A DNA stretch of 64,000 nucleotides from Pseudochrobactrum sp. sp1633 (GCF_030376605.1 NZ_JARRAE010000003.1:275269-339268), one strand, 5' to 3'; shown: positions 27,304 to 36,870, numbered from the stretch's first letter. Program-made: numbers and translations. Notes: generated by a model not told the origin, from the sequence alone.

Positions 27304-28113
27304 TCACGGTTTTCGCAGGCGCACAATCCATGCAATCGGCGTGACCCGCGTATCGGCAACCACTTTTTCCTGTGCTGCCAGTTCTTCTGAGGCCATTGGT
27401 TCAACACTGGCCTCAAGAGTGAAACCTGCCATGTTGATCATGCCGATCCATTCACTCAATGTGCGGTGAAAGCGGGGAATATTGAATGGTTTGGATTGTT
27501 CGCGCTCTGCTTGCGGCAGATTTGAGAACCACCATGTCTCAACACTTCCGTCAATATCGACAAAATAATCCGCCACCTGCACAGCGATAACTTGTCCATC
27601 CTCATTACGCACATTCTTGCGAAACGGCGGCACAAAGCACGGGTGCAGAATGGTGAACTGAAAGAAGCCTTGCGGTTTGAGAATACGGAAAATTTCTTTC
27701 AGTACATCGCCTTGTTGGGGCATATCCATCATCGACATGAAAGCGCTGGCGAAGTCAAACTGCGCATCGTCAAATGGCAAATGTAAAGCATCGGCTGTCA
27801 GATAGTGAATGCCGAGCGGCTCCTGATTTTCCTGCGCCAAAGCATGGCGCACAAATGTCGGCGCAATATCAATGCCGGTCATTTTTGCGCTGGCGCGGGC
27901 AAGCGAGCGTGTATTCGCACCTTCACCGCAGCCGACATCAAGCCCGTTTAAGCCTTCAACATCCGGCAGCATTTCCAGAAAAGCCGGTGTGTGCAGTGCA
28001 TCACGATAAATATCGTAGCCGGCACGGACATGCTTCGTCCAGGTTTCGGCATTTGCCTCCCAGTGGTCTGAGACGGAGCGCTTCAGAGCATCATCGTCAG
28101 GTTGATTTGTCAT
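27304..28113 (-). CDS. Class I SAM-dependent methyltransferase
   Basis: This 269-residue protein has the SAM-binding glycine motif GLDVGCGEGANTRSLA, the acidic motif II in MTGIDIAP, and LPFDDAQFDFASAFMSM as motif III/IV, typical of Methyltransf_11 enzymes. The C-terminal part carries substrate-binding segments with HPCFVPPF. The substrate cannot be told from sequence. It is on the same strand as dsbA-like and the binding-protein gene upstream, but a terminator lies between them, so it is probably a separate unit. Confidence 0.9.
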   Translation of the reverse strand: MTNQPDDDALKRSVSDHWEANAETWTKHVRAGYDIYRDALHTPAFLEMLPDVEGLNGLDVGCGEGANTRSLARASAKMTGIDIAPTFVRHALAQENQEPLGIHYLTADALHLPFDDAQFDFASAFMSMMDMPQQGDVLKEIFRILKPQGFFQFTILHPCFVPPFRKNVRNEDGQVIAVQVADYFVDIDGSVETWWFSNLPQAEREQSKPFNIPRFHRTLSEWIGMINMAGFTLEASVEPMASEELAAQEKVVADTRVTPIAWIVRLRKP

Positions 28114-28146
28114 GGAAAATGCCCCTCGATTTTAATTGCAAAGACG

Positions 28147-28182
28147 AAAAAAAGGCTCTTTGGCGAGCACCAAAGAGCCTTA
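28147..28182 (-). terminator. Rho-independent terminator after the DsbA-like gene
   Basis: On the minus strand AAGGCTCTTTGG, a six-base loop and CCAAAGAGCCTT are followed by a T-run, 30 bases after the stop of the DsbA-like gene. Confidence 0.92.
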
Positions 28183-28211
28183 GGACAAGATTGTTGCAGA
28201 TATTTAAAAGA

Positions 28212-28904
28212 TCAGCGATCTTCGCTCAAACCCGGCTCATAACCTTCTGCAATCTGGCGGATAGCATCAGCCATAGCCTCGGCGCTCTGTGCGCCCATTA
28301 CGGCATATTTCTGATCCAGAATAAAGCACGGCACACCAGTCACGCCCATCTGTCCGGCAACAGCGATTTCCGCACGCACATTGTCGCTGTCTGTATCGCC
28401 TTCGAGCAATGATTCAATGATTGTGAATTCCATGCCGGAATCTTCTGCTGCTTCGAGCAGGATTTCATGGGTGCCGATATCTTCACCCTGCTCGAAATAG
28501 AGCGAAAATAATTCACCAACAACGCGATCCTGCACTTCCGCGCTGACTTCACCCGCCCAACGGATCAGGCGATGCGCATCCAGCGTATTTGGTGCCACTT
28601 CAATCGCATCGAAGTCGAACTCAATGCCTTCTTCTTTGCCGGTAGCGATCAGCTGGTCATGCACTTCATTCACGCGGCTCTGGGAGCCAAGCTTTTCGAC
28701 CAGATAGCGCTTACGCTCTTTGCCGCCTGCCGGAATGGTCGGGTCGAGCTGAAACGGACGCCAATGCACTTCAACATTCAGCTCAGGCAACATTTCAAGC
28801 GCAGCTTTCAAACGCTGACGACCAAGATAGCACCACGGGCAGACGACATCGGAAATAACATCGATTGTGATTTGTTTGTTTGTCATGAAATTACCAGTCA
28901 TCAT
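28212..28904 (-). CDS. DsbA-family oxidoreductase (FrnE-like)
   Basis: The 230-residue protein has a thioredoxin-fold start (ITIDVISDVVCPWCYLG) with the active-site CPWC at residues 22-25, then the helical insertion and a C-terminal GVTGVPCFILDQKYAVMGAQ segment with the cis-Pro loop, as in FrnE-like cytoplasmic DsbA relatives. There is no signal peptide. The start at 28904 overlaps the stop of the upstream binding-protein gene as ATGA, which suggests translational coupling; an internal ATG at 28886 is an alternative. Neither has a strong ribosome site. Confidence 0.9.
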   Translation of the reverse strand: MMTGNFMTNKQITIDVISDVVCPWCYLGRQRLKAALEMLPELNVEVHWRPFQLDPTIPAGGKERKRYLVEKLGSQSRVNEVHDQLIATGKEEGIEFDFDAIEVAPNTLDAHRLIRWAGEVSAEVQDRVVGELFSLYFEQGEDIGTHEILLEAAEDSGMEFTIIESLLEGDTDSDNVRAEIAVAGQMGVTGVPCFILDQKYAVMGAQSAEAMADAIRQIAEGYEPGLSEDR

Positions 28905-30811
28905 TTGTTGTCAGAGGTGGTTTCTGCCCACCATGTAGGGAATTGATAGCCGTAAAGCGAGGTTTTCTCCGGATATTTTATCCGCGACCATCGTGCAACC
29001 TGCTGTTTAGGCAAATAATAGAGTGGCAGATAGTAACTGCCGGAAATCAGCAGCCGGTCAAAGGCACGTACTGCATCGGTGAATGCAGCCCTGTCTTTGG
29101 CGGCGAGCATAGCCTCAATCATCGCATCAAGGGCAGCATCCTGTGCACCCGGATAGTTGAAGCTGCCCAATGCATCGCGCGAGCCGGAGCCCCAGCGCAT
29201 CCATTGCTCATTGCCGGGTGAGAGGGAGGCCGTTAGCGCGCCGATGATGATATCATAATCGAAATTCTGCAAACGCTGCTGATATTGCGCATCATCAGCA
29301 CTGCGGATTTCTGCGAGAATGCCGAGACGCGCCAGATTGCGCTTATAGGCAAGGGCGAGCTTCTCCTCATCGACCGAGCGGGTCATGATCTCGAAGCTTA
29401 AAGATGAGCCTTCCGGCGTGGTTGCTATGCCGTTTTTGAATGTAAAGCCTGCCTGTTTTAGCAAGCTATAGGCTTTCTTGGCAGGTTTGCGATCATGCCC
29501 GCTGCCGTTGGTTGTGGCTGGCTTCCATGTGCCGCTCATAACTTCCGGTAGTAATTTATCCGTATAGGCTGCCAGCAACTGCTTCTCACCATCACTGGCA
29601 GAACGCCCGACCGATGATAGTTCCGAACCCTGCCAGAAACTGGCCATACGGTCATATTGGCCGGAGAACAGCGAGCGGTTTGCCCATTCAAAATCAAAGA
29701 GCTCAGAGAGTGCGCGACGCACTTTAACATCGGCAAATTTCTCACGCCGCGTATTGAAAACAAAGCCGAGCATATTGGCAGGTGTGCCTTTGACAAACGT
29801 GTCTTTAATGACCTTGCCCTGCGTCACTGCCGGAAAATTATAAGCCTTGCTCCAATGATTAGGTGAGCCGTCGAGATAAACATCGACGATGCCCTTTTTG
29901 AAAGCTTCAAAATAGGAGGTTTCATTGCGGAAATATTCGATTGCAATCGTGTCAAAGTTGCTGAAACCACGGCGGCTTGGCAGGTCTTTTGCCCAATAAT
30001 CCGCATTGCGCTGATAGGTGATGCGCTCTCCCGGTTTGACGCTTTTCACAGTATAGGGGCCGCTGGCGACAGGAGGTTTGAGAGAAGCCTTGCCGAATGT
30101 TTCAGGATCGACCGCATGTTTTGGCAATACCGGCATTGTCGTTGCCAGCAGGAGAGGGAACTCTCTGTCCGCCTTCTCATTAAAGGTGAAACGGATGCCG
30201 CGCTCGCCGGTTTTCTCGATTTTGGCAATCCGGTTCATACGGGCATTGTATGGCGGACGGCCTTTTTCCGTCAGAATTTCATAGGTGAAAATCACATCTT
30301 CCGGTGTCACCGGCTTACCGTCAGACCATTTTGCCTGTTCGTTCAGTGTGAATTCGATGAAGCTGCGTGCATCATCCGTTTCAACACTCTCTGCCAGCAG
30401 GCCGTAAAGTGTGAAAGGCTCATCGGCTGAACGCTGCATTAGCGTTTCAAACATCAGATTGCCGAAATCCGCATCATTGAACATGCCGCGTGCCGTGGTG
30501 CGCATGCTCTGCAACACAAAAGGATTGAGGCTATCGAATGTGCCGACCACACCATAGGTAATGCTGCCGCCTTTAGGCGCATCCGGATTGGCATAAGGAA
30601 AATGTCTGAAGTCCGCTTTCAGAGCAATATCGCCATGCATAGAGAGCGCATAGGAAGGCGAGGCGCTCAGATCAGGCGCGGTGGTTTGCGCCTGTGCAGG
30701 GAAGGTAGAAAATTGCACACCGGATGTTGCTGCCAAGACAGATGTTCCCAGCATGGCAAGCAGATGACGCCTGTTGATTTTTTGCGGGAAAGGCAGAAAC
30801 TGCTTGGTCAT
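28901..30811 (-). CDS. ABC transporter substrate-binding protein, family 5 (YejA-like)
   Basis: A 636-residue periplasmic solute-binding protein. Residues 1-42 are an export signal with a twin-arginine-like KINRRHLLAML and cleavage near AQAQ. The mature start HGDIALKADFRHFPYANPD and FDSLNPFVLQ is the hallmark of the YejA subgroup, which binds oligopeptides or microcin C-like compounds. No yejBEF permease or ATPase genes adjoin it; the next gene is a DsbA-like oxidoreductase overlapping by four bases. Transporter partners must be elsewhere. The substrate is inferred from the subgroup only. Confidence 0.9.
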   Translation of the reverse strand: MTKQFLPFPQKINRRHLLAMLGTSVLAATSGVQFSTFPAQAQTTAPDLSASPSYALSMHGDIALKADFRHFPYANPDAPKGGSITYGVVGTFDSLNPFVLQSMRTTARGMFNDADFGNLMFETLMQRSADEPFTLYGLLAESVETDDARSFIEFTLNEQAKWSDGKPVTPEDVIFTYEILTEKGRPPYNARMNRIAKIEKTGERGIRFTFNEKADREFPLLLATTMPVLPKHAVDPETFGKASLKPPVASGPYTVKSVKPGERITYQRNADYWAKDLPSRRGFSNFDTIAIEYFRNETSYFEAFKKGIVDVYLDGSPNHWSKAYNFPAVTQGKVIKDTFVKGTPANMLGFVFNTRREKFADVKVRRALSELFDFEWANRSLFSGQYDRMASFWQGSELSSVGRSASDGEKQLLAAYTDKLLPEVMSGTWKPATTNGSGHDRKPAKKAYSLLKQAGFTFKNGIATTPEGSSLSFEIMTRSVDEEKLALAYKRNLARLGILAEIRSADDAQYQQRLQNFDYDIIIGALTASLSPGNEQWMRWGSGSRDALGSFNYPGAQDAALDAMIEAMLAAKDRAAFTDAVRAFDRLLISGSYYLPLYYLPKQQVARWSRIKYPEKTSLYGYQFPTWWAETTSDNK

Positions 30812-31287
30812 TGGTCAATCACTATCCGGTAAATTTATTGAATATGCTAATCCTGTGCGGATTGAGCTTTGCGTCTTTATTCGTGTTTTCAGAATTACAC
30901 AGCAAAGGTTGTATTTCTGATTCGTATCTGATGCTATCTATAAACCGGTTTTTTAGCCGGAATATGCAGGAAGCAGCAGAATTAAATTTTCTGTAATTCC
31001 CTCACCGGATTTGCTTTTCTGGCAGGCCGGGCAGGAATTACGTTGTTTTTATAGCGCAATTTACCGTTAAAAAACTATGGTTAATAAAACGGCACTGGAT
31101 AAAGCCTTGCAGGCAGTGTAACACCGCAAATAACACAGGGTCACGCTGTTGCCGTATTTTATCCGCAGTCATGGTTGCGAAAAATCGGTTCACTGGCTGA
31201 TCCGTTCCGGGGAAATGTTATCCTGATATGCAAGGCAACAGTTCTTCAAAAGAATACGGGCTGTTTCTTTATCCGAAGCAGCTGTCT
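30812..31287. other. Spacer upstream of the IalB-family gene
   Basis: No gene is supported in this AT-rich region; the one frame of about 60 codons at 30811-30996 overlaps the divergent gene's start and has no family features. Promoters for the two divergent genes must lie here. The following 31288-31392 is a repeat. Confidence 0.5.
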
Positions 31288-31392
31288 CCTAAAGCAATTT
31301 TAAAGGGCGGAAACCGGTTTTCTGCTTGAAATTGCGCAAGAAACAAATTGATAGAGCGATTTTTTCCGTTTTGGGAAAATAAAAAGCGCTCT
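31288..31392. repeat. Rhizobial intergenic palindromic element (about 105 bp)
   Basis: Two adjacent palindromes make up the element: TAAAGCAATTT...AAATTGCGC (31290-31338) and ATAGAGCGATTTTTTCC...GGAAAATAAAAAGCGCTCT (31351-31392). The layout, with the ACAAATTGATAGAGCG junction, matches the AAAGCAATT/AGAGCG elements repeated between genes across Hyphomicrobiales. It lies 39 bases before the IalB start and would be in its leader. Confidence 0.75.
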
Positions 31393-31430
31393 GGAATTCA
31401 GATCAGAGTGTTGAAAGGAACCTGTTGATC

Positions 31431-32048
31431 ATGACCAGCACGAAGACATTCGCTGCCGCATCCGCAATTGCCGGCGCCGTTGCCCTGCTTGCAACCGCGA
31501 CCCTTCCGGCCACAGCTCAACAGCTGCCGCCGCAGGGATGGTTCAAGGTCTGCTCGAAGCAGGAAGATAATGATATTTGCAATACACAGAATATTGTGAC
31601 TGCAGATTCCGGTCAGTTGCTGACCGCGATCAACCTGATCGAAATCAAAGGCAAGATTAATCGTAAGATTTTTCAGGTTTCTGTTCCGACCGGTCGTTTG
31701 ATCCCTGCCGGTATCGGCATGCAGATTGATGCCAATAAAACAACCAAGGTTGAATACGGCATTTGCTTCCCGGATCGTTGTATCGCTGAAGCACCATTGA
31801 CTGACGAAATGGTCAATGCGCTGAAAAAAGGCGGCAAACTGACTCTGACTTCAGTGAACTTCCAGAACAAGCCAAATCCGATCACCGTTCAGCTTTCCGG
31901 TTTCTCCGATGCACTGAGCGGCAAAGGCTTGCAGCAGAACGAACTGGAACAGCGTCAGAAAGAACTGCAGGACGCAGTTCAGAAGCGCCAGAAAGAATTT
32001 GAAGCCAAGATGAAAGCAGAGCAGGAAAAGGCAAAAGCCGGTAACTGA
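31431..32048 (+). CDS. Invasion-associated locus B (IalB) family protein
   Basis: A 205-residue periplasmic protein with a Sec signal peptide ending near ATAQQ. The mature domain has the IalB layout: GWFKVCSK, DICNTQN, then KVEYGICFPDRCIAEAP with paired cysteines and a strand-rich end. The last roughly 40 residues are a charged helix (QNELEQRQKELQDAVQKR) that may be a coiled coil. IalB was named for Bartonella erythrocyte entry, but free-living relatives have it too, so invasion is not implied. ATG 31431 is chosen because GAAAGGAA is well spaced; the TTG at 31425 is too close. Confidence 0.92.
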   Translation: MTSTKTFAAASAIAGAVALLATATLPATAQQLPPQGWFKVCSKQEDNDICNTQNIVTADSGQLLTAINLIEIKGKINRKIFQVSVPTGRLIPAGIGMQIDANKTTKVEYGICFPDRCIAEAPLTDEMVNALKKGGKLTLTSVNFQNKPNPITVQLSGFSDALSGKGLQQNELEQRQKELQDAVQKRQKEFEAKMKAEQEKAKAGN

Positions 32049-32072
32049 TCTGTTTCACAGCTAAAAATCTTT

Positions 32073-32098
32073 AAAGGGCGCCTCTGGCGCCCTTTTTT
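32073..32098 (+). terminator. Rho-independent terminator of the IalB-family gene
   Basis: AAAGGGCGCC-TCT-GGCGCCCTTTTTT, 25 bases after the stop codon. Confidence 0.93.
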
Positions 32099-32121
32099 AT
32101 TGGGAAAAAGGGGAGAATAAA

Positions 32122-32622
32122 ATGAAAAGACCGGAGCTCACGACGCAGCGCTTGAAACTGCGGATATATGAGCCGCAGGATGCTGCGGAAATGTACAGCC
32201 ACATTACCCCGACGCTCACCCGTTTCATGGCGTGGGAGCCACCAACTTCTTTTGAGGAATTTCTGGAAAATAAGGTTTTATGGGAAGAGCGCTTCCTGAA
32301 GGGCACGGATTATCATTTCGTGGCCAGAGATCAGCAAAGCGGGCGCTATATCGGTATTATCGGTGTGCATCGGGCTACAACGGCCACACCGGAATTCGGC
32401 GTGTGGATGTGCGAGGATGTGCACGGGCAGGGCTTTGGTAAAGAAGCGGTCACTGCTGTGTTCGATTGGGCGAAGAGTGCCTTGCGCGCGGATTATTTCG
32501 TCTATCCTGTGGCGGAACAGAATTTGGCAAGCCGCAAGATTGCCGAAACTCTGGGTGGCCAGCTTGTATCCTCTGAGCAGAAGCCGAAATATATGGCTGT
32601 GACCTATCACATTCCGGCATAA
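32122..32622 (+). CDS. GNAT N-acetyltransferase, RimJ/RimL type
   Basis: A 166-residue acetyltransferase opening with RPELTTQRLKLRIYEPQDA, the typical RimJ/RimL-group start, with the acetyl-CoA motif A region in GVWMCEDVHGQGFGKEAV and the NLASRKIAETLGG segment near the end. These enzymes acetylate protein N-termini, antibiotics or small amines; the substrate here cannot be read. It stands alone with a good GGGGAG ribosome site. Confidence 0.9.
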   Translation: MKRPELTTQRLKLRIYEPQDAAEMYSHITPTLTRFMAWEPPTSFEEFLENKVLWEERFLKGTDYHFVARDQQSGRYIGIIGVHRATTATPEFGVWMCEDVHGQGFGKEAVTAVFDWAKSALRADYFVYPVAEQNLASRKIAETLGGQLVSSEQKPKYMAVTYHIPA

Positions 32623-32736
32623 ACTACTTGATATAAATAATGGCCGGATATGTCCGGTCATTGTCCTGATGCTGGCTTTTCCATTATGTTTTAGTGCGGT
32701 AATTTCTGTTATATCACATCTCAGGAGTTACCTAAA

Positions 32737-33291
32737 ATGTCCGCTACTGATACTGCTCTGATCGTTATTGATGTTCAGGAATCTTTTCGCAAGCGCGCCG
32801 TCTGGCAGGATAATATTGCCCGTCCTTTTATACTGAACGTGCAGGCACTGATTGATGGTGCTACAAAGCGCACTATTCCTGTCGTGCAGATTTTGCACAC
32901 GGATAATGATGATGTGTTCCGGCTGGAGAGCGGTTTTGTCCGCACATTGGAAGGTCTGGAGATCGAGCCAACCGTGCAGTTTTACAAGCAGCGGCATTCT
33001 GCATTGGTGGAAAGCGGGCTGAATGTCTGGCTGACGGAGCGCGGTATCCGCAAGTTGATTATCTGCGGTATCAGAACTGAACAGTGCTGCGAGACGACAA
33101 CACGCCATGCTTCCGATCTGGGCTATCAGGTTGATTATGTAACAGAAGCCACGCTGACTTTTCCGATGACACATGCCTCAGGGCAGGTCTTCTCCGTTGA
33201 GGATATTAAAATGCGCACGGAGCTGGTTCTCGCAGGGCGTTTTGCTCGTATTGCTACGGTTGAAGAAGCGCTTCAGGCTGTCACACTATAA
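32737..33291 (+). CDS. Isochorismatase-family cysteine hydrolase
   Basis: A 184-residue hydrolase with catalytic Asp12 in LIVIDVQ, a Lys candidate in FYKQRHSAL, and the nucleophile Cys117 in CGIRTEQCCETT, where a cis-peptide usually precedes the Cys. The family hydrolyses amides or ethers such as nicotinamide, N-carbamoyl compounds or isochorismate. No siderophore genes are present, so amide hydrolysis is more likely. The GlxA-type regulator starts 12 bases downstream and is probably co-transcribed, which fits local control by a substrate. Confidence 0.93.
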   Translation: MSATDTALIVIDVQESFRKRAVWQDNIARPFILNVQALIDGATKRTIPVVQILHTDNDDVFRLESGFVRTLEGLEIEPTVQFYKQRHSALVESGLNVWLTERGIRKLIICGIRTEQCCETTTRHASDLGYQVDYVTEATLTFPMTHASGQVFSVEDIKMRTELVLAGRFARIATVEEALQAVTL

Positions 33292-33303
33292 GGAAACAGG
33301 ATT

Positions 33304-34305
33304 GTGAATAAGCCAAGCGGTACGACGACCCCAAAGATTATACCTGTCTATGTTGTTGTACCGCCGCATATCTTGCTGCTGGACGTGGCGGGGCCGGTGG
33401 AAGTGCTGCGCCGTGCCAATGCCGAGCAACAGGACATTCTGTTCGATTATCATTTTGTCTCAACACAAGTGGAGCAGGTGAGTTCAATCGGGCTGGCCGT
33501 TGCAGGGCTTGCACCATTGCCCGCACATCTGCCGGATGATGCCTATATTCTTATATGCGGCACTATCACAGCACCGGCAGAAGCAACCGATCCAGAGCCG
33601 GAATACCGGCAATTGGCTACATGGCTGAAGACGGGTTTCCGGTCTTCAATGCATCTGGTAACGATCTGCTCCGGTGCCCTGATCGCTGCGCGTGCCGGTT
33701 TGTTCGATGGTTATGCCTGCACGACGCATGCACTGTCCGTCGATGAGTTGCGCGCTATTGCTCCGGCGGCGCGTGTGCTGGATAACCGGCTTTATGTGGA
33801 AGACGGCACACGTTATTCGAGTGCAGGTATTTCCACCGGAACTGACCTTATGCTGCATCTGGTGGCAAAGCTGACGTCACCGGTCGTGGCACTGAACATC
33901 GCCCGCTACATGGTTGTCTATATGCGGCGTACCGGTGGTGAGCCGCAATTTTCGCCGTGGCTCAGCGGGCGCAATCATATTCATCCGGCAATTCATCGTA
34001 TTCAGGATGCGATTATTGCCGATCCGGCGCGCAACTGGTCACTGCAAGAGCTGGCTGATACCGGTTTTATGAGCGTGCGAAATTTGTCCCGTCTTTTTCA
34101 GGAGCATACGGGGCTGACGGTGACGGAGTATGTCAATCTGATCCGTGTGACACTGGCAAAAGATATTCTGACCAATTCGCCATTGGGTATGGAGAATATC
34201 GCCGAGAAAACCGGCTTCACCTCCGCCCGTCATCTGCGCCGTGTCTGGGCGAAATATAATGCAGTGCCGCCAAGCCATTATCGCCGGATTACTGAGCAGG
34301 CGTAA
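33304..34305 (+). CDS. GlxA-family AraC-type transcriptional regulator
   Basis: A 333-residue regulator with an N-terminal DJ-1/PfpI-like amidotransferase fold (about 15-190; the elbow Cys lies in LVTICSGALIAARAGLFDG) and a C-terminal AraC DNA-binding domain (about 230-330, with IAEKTGFTSARHLRRVW). The start is GTG with AAGGAA eight bases upstream. It follows the isochorismatase-like gene closely and converges with an MFS gene, overlapping its end by 17 bases. It probably regulates that hydrolase and perhaps the transporter; the effector is unknown. Confidence 0.92.
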   Translation: MNKPSGTTTPKIIPVYVVVPPHILLLDVAGPVEVLRRANAEQQDILFDYHFVSTQVEQVSSIGLAVAGLAPLPAHLPDDAYILICGTITAPAEATDPEPEYRQLATWLKTGFRSSMHLVTICSGALIAARAGLFDGYACTTHALSVDELRAIAPAARVLDNRLYVEDGTRYSSAGISTGTDLMLHLVAKLTSPVVALNIARYMVVYMRRTGGEPQFSPWLSGRNHIHPAIHRIQDAIIADPARNWSLQELADTGFMSVRNLSRLFQEHTGLTVTEYVNLIRVTLAKDILTNSPLGMENIAEKTGFTSARHLRRVWAKYNAVPPSHYRRITEQA

Positions 34306-35491
34306 GATCGCGCTGCGCTACGCCACAAACAACAGCCAGCAGCAGTAACGCAGCCGAAGCCCATAAACCGCTGGAAAGATTATGCGTAAGGTCGTTTATC
34401 AGGCCGATCAGCACAGGGCCGAAAATCTGCCCGATGGAGAACATCACCGTCATCATGCCGATTGCCGCCGCCCAGCCTTGCGGCGGCAGGTTGCGGCGCA
34501 CATAAACGGTTGTGGAGGCCACAACAGCGAAAAAAGCGCAACCGAAGCTGGCTGCAGAAATCATCAACACTGCAAAACCGGATGAGAAAATCGGCAAAAG
34601 CGACGCAGTCATAGTAATCAGTGACAGAAGGGCGAAGGCGCGGCCGTGGAGCAGTTTTTTCTGAATGCCTGCGCAGAGCCAAGGGGATGAAATAGCTCCA
34701 AACCCGATCACAAGCCAGAATCCGGATTGCAGCATGGCACTGCCACCGGAATTTTGCACCCATGCAATCATGAAGGTCATATAGGCAATATAACCGGCGC
34801 CGACGAATAAATAGCCGGCCAATATCCAGCCCATTTGTTTGTAACCGACCCGATAATGTCCATTTTTCTGATCCGGCTTATAGAGTGTAACAGTTTGTCC
34901 GCGAGCGCCGAATAACAGCAAAGCAAGAGGCGCTGCAAGCAGAGCCAGTGCTGCCCATGCATATGGCCATGAGCCTGCGCCGAGCCGGTCAATCAAAAAC
35001 GGGAGAACAAGACCGGATATAAAGATACCAATGCCGGGCCCTGAATAAAAAATACCGAGAATAACAGAACTGCGCTCGGGATGGCGTTGTGCCAGTCCTG
35101 TTGCCAGTAAGCCGCCAGCAACAAAGGCTAATCCTGCGCTGAGACCTGCAAGAAAGCGGGCAAAATTCAGCAAGAATACATCGCGGAACACGGCACATAA
35201 GGCCAGTGATATAACGACAATCCAGATATTGACGACCATCATTCTATAGGCGCTGACAACACGAAGCAGCCGTGATGCCAGAAGGGCGCCGAGAAGGTAG
35301 CCAATACCATTACTGGTATTCATCCAGCCTGCATCAGCATAAGACCAGTGCAAATCCGCCCGCATATCCGGCAGTACAAGCGCATAGGCAAAACGCGCAA
35401 AACCAAGACCCAGCGCCGGAACCATTGCCAAAGCCAGCACAACGGCCAGAGCATTTTCATGTTTTTGAGCTTGGTTTGCAGAGGGCATCAT
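34289..35491 (-). CDS. MFS transporter, YbfB/YjiJ type
   Basis: A 400-residue 12-helix permease of the inner membrane. It opens with LGFARFAYALVLPDMRADLHWSYADAGWMNTSNGIGYL, the characteristic first helices of the YbfB/YjiJ group. The frame extends 77 codons upstream of 35491, but that part is not membrane-like and overlaps the icd terminator region, so a start near 35491 with GGAA upstream is chosen. It converges on the GlxA regulator, overlapping its last codons. The substrate is unknown. Confidence 0.9.
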   Translation of the reverse strand: MMPSANQAQKHENALAVVLALAMVPALGLGFARFAYALVLPDMRADLHWSYADAGWMNTSNGIGYLLGALLASRLLRVVSAYRMMVVNIWIVVISLALCAVFRDVFLLNFARFLAGLSAGLAFVAGGLLATGLAQRHPERSSVILGIFYSGPGIGIFISGLVLPFLIDRLGAGSWPYAWAALALLAAPLALLLFGARGQTVTLYKPDQKNGHYRVGYKQMGWILAGYLFVGAGYIAYMTFMIAWVQNSGGSAMLQSGFWLVIGFGAISSPWLCAGIQKKLLHGRAFALLSLITMTASLLPIFSSGFAVLMISAASFGCAFFAVVASTTVYVRRNLPPQGWAAAIGMMTVMFSIGQIFGPVLIGLINDLTHNLSSGLWASAALLLLAVVCGVAQRDLTPAQ

Positions 35492-35601
35492 ATTCATTCC
35501 GGTATAAGTGTATTGAACTACCCATAGCGGATTTCTGCGCGCACTTGTGATGAATAATCCGCATAACGAAATGTAATAAGTCAAAGTCTGCATAGATAAA
35601 T

Positions 35602-35637
35602 AAAAACCCCGCCTGAAAACTTCAGGCGGGGTTTTTC
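35602..35637. terminator. Strong terminator downstream of icd
   Basis: AAAAACCCCGCCTGAA and TTCAGGCGGGGTTTTT form a perfect stem around AAC, with T-runs for both strands. It lies 19 bases after the icd stop and upstream of the MFS start. Confidence 0.94.
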
Positions 35638-35655
35638 TGTAAGTTCCGGTGCTGA

Positions 35656-36870
35656 TTAAGCAGCCATAGCTTTCTGCAGGTTTTCGTCGATCTTGTCGAG
35701 GAAGCCTGTTGTCGACAGCCAAGGCTGATCCGGACCGATCAGCAGAGCCAGATCTTTGGTCATGTAGCCGGACTCAACAGTGTCCACGCAGACCTTTTCC
35801 AGAGTGTCAGCAAAGCGCTTCAGTTCAGCATTGTCATCGAGCTTGGCGCGGTGCGCCAGACCACGGGTCCATGCGAAGATCGAAGCGATCGAGTTGGTTG
35901 AGGTTTCCTCACCCTTCTGATGCTGGCGATAGTGACGGGTTACAGTACCGTGAGCAGCTTCTGCTTCAACGGTCTTGCCATCCGGTGTCATCAGAACCGA
36001 GGTCATCAGGCCGAGCGAGCCGAAGCCCTGTGCCACGATGTCGGACTGCACGTCGCCGTCATAGTTCTTACAAGCCCAGACATAACCGCCGGACCATTTC
36101 AGAGCCGAGGCAACCATGTCGTCGATCAAGCGGTGTTCGTACCAGATCTTGGCTTCTTTGAACTTCTCAGCGAATTCAGCCTGATACACTTCTTCAAAGA
36201 TATCTTTGAAGCGACCGTCATAGGCTTTGAGAATGGTGTTCTTGGTCGACAGATAAACCGGATAGCCGCGCTGCAGGCCGTAGTTCAGCGATGCGCGTGC
36301 GAATTCACGGATTGATTCGTCGATATTGTACATGGCCATAGCAACGCCTGAAGACGGTGCATCATAGACTTCATGTTCAATGGTTTCGCCGTCTTCACCA
36401 ACAAATTTGATCGACAGCTTGCCTTTGCCCGGGAATTTGAAATCGGTCGCGCGGTACTGGTCACCGAAAGCATGACGGCCAACGATGATCGGCTGAGTCC
36501 AGCCTGGCACCAGACGTGGTACGTTTTTGCAGATGATTGGTTCGCGGAAAATTACGCCGCCGAGAATGTTGCGGATGGTGCCGTTTGGCGATTTCCACAT
36601 TTTCTTGAGCTTGAATTCTTCAACGCGGGCTTCATCAGGAGTGATGGTGGCGCATTTAACACCAACGCCGTGTTCCTTGATGGCATTCGCTGCATCAATG
36701 GTAACCTGATCATTGGTTTCATCGCGGTGTTCAACCGACAGATCATAATATTTCAGATCAATGTCGAGATACGGATGGATGAGTTTGTCTTTGATAAACT
36801 GCCAGATGATGCGGGTCATCTCGTCGCCGTCAAGTTCAACGACGGGATTAGCAACTTTGATCTTTGCCAT
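35656..36870 (-). CDS. icd: NADP-dependent isocitrate dehydrogenase
   Basis: This 404-residue enzyme oxidises isocitrate to 2-oxoglutarate in the TCA cycle and supplies NADPH. It is of the homodimeric eukaryote-like type common in alphaproteobacteria, as shown by [19 protein letters not shown] at the start, the substrate loop [13 protein letters not shown], and [30 protein letters not shown] with the metal-binding aspartates. [15 protein letters not shown] binds NADP. Length is normal. It is a single gene with its own terminator. Confidence 0.98.
   Translation of the reverse strand: MAKIKVANPVVELDGDEMTRIIWQFIKDKLIHPYLDIDLKYYDLSVEHRDETNDQVTIDAANAIKEHGVGVKCATITPDEARVEEFKLKKMWKSPNGTIRNILGGVIFREPIICKNVPRLVPGWTQPIIVGRHAFGDQYRATDFKFPGKGKLSIKFVGEDGETIEHEVYDAPSSGVAMAMYNIDESIREFARASLNYGLQRGYPVYLSTKNTILKAYDGRFKDIFEEVYQAEFAEKFKEAKIWYEHRLIDDMVASALKWSGGYVWACKNYDGDVQSDIVAQGFGSLGLMTSVLMTPDGKTVEAEAAHGTVTRHYRQHQKGEETSTNSIASIFAWTRGLAHRAKLDDNAELKRFADTLEKVCVDTVESGYMTKDLALLIGPDQPWLSTTGFLDKIDENLQKAMAA

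Noticed and set aside
30811..30996. 61-codon plus-strand frame with a hydrophobic start
   Set aside because: It overlaps the start of the divergent binding-protein gene and has no ribosome site or homologous features.
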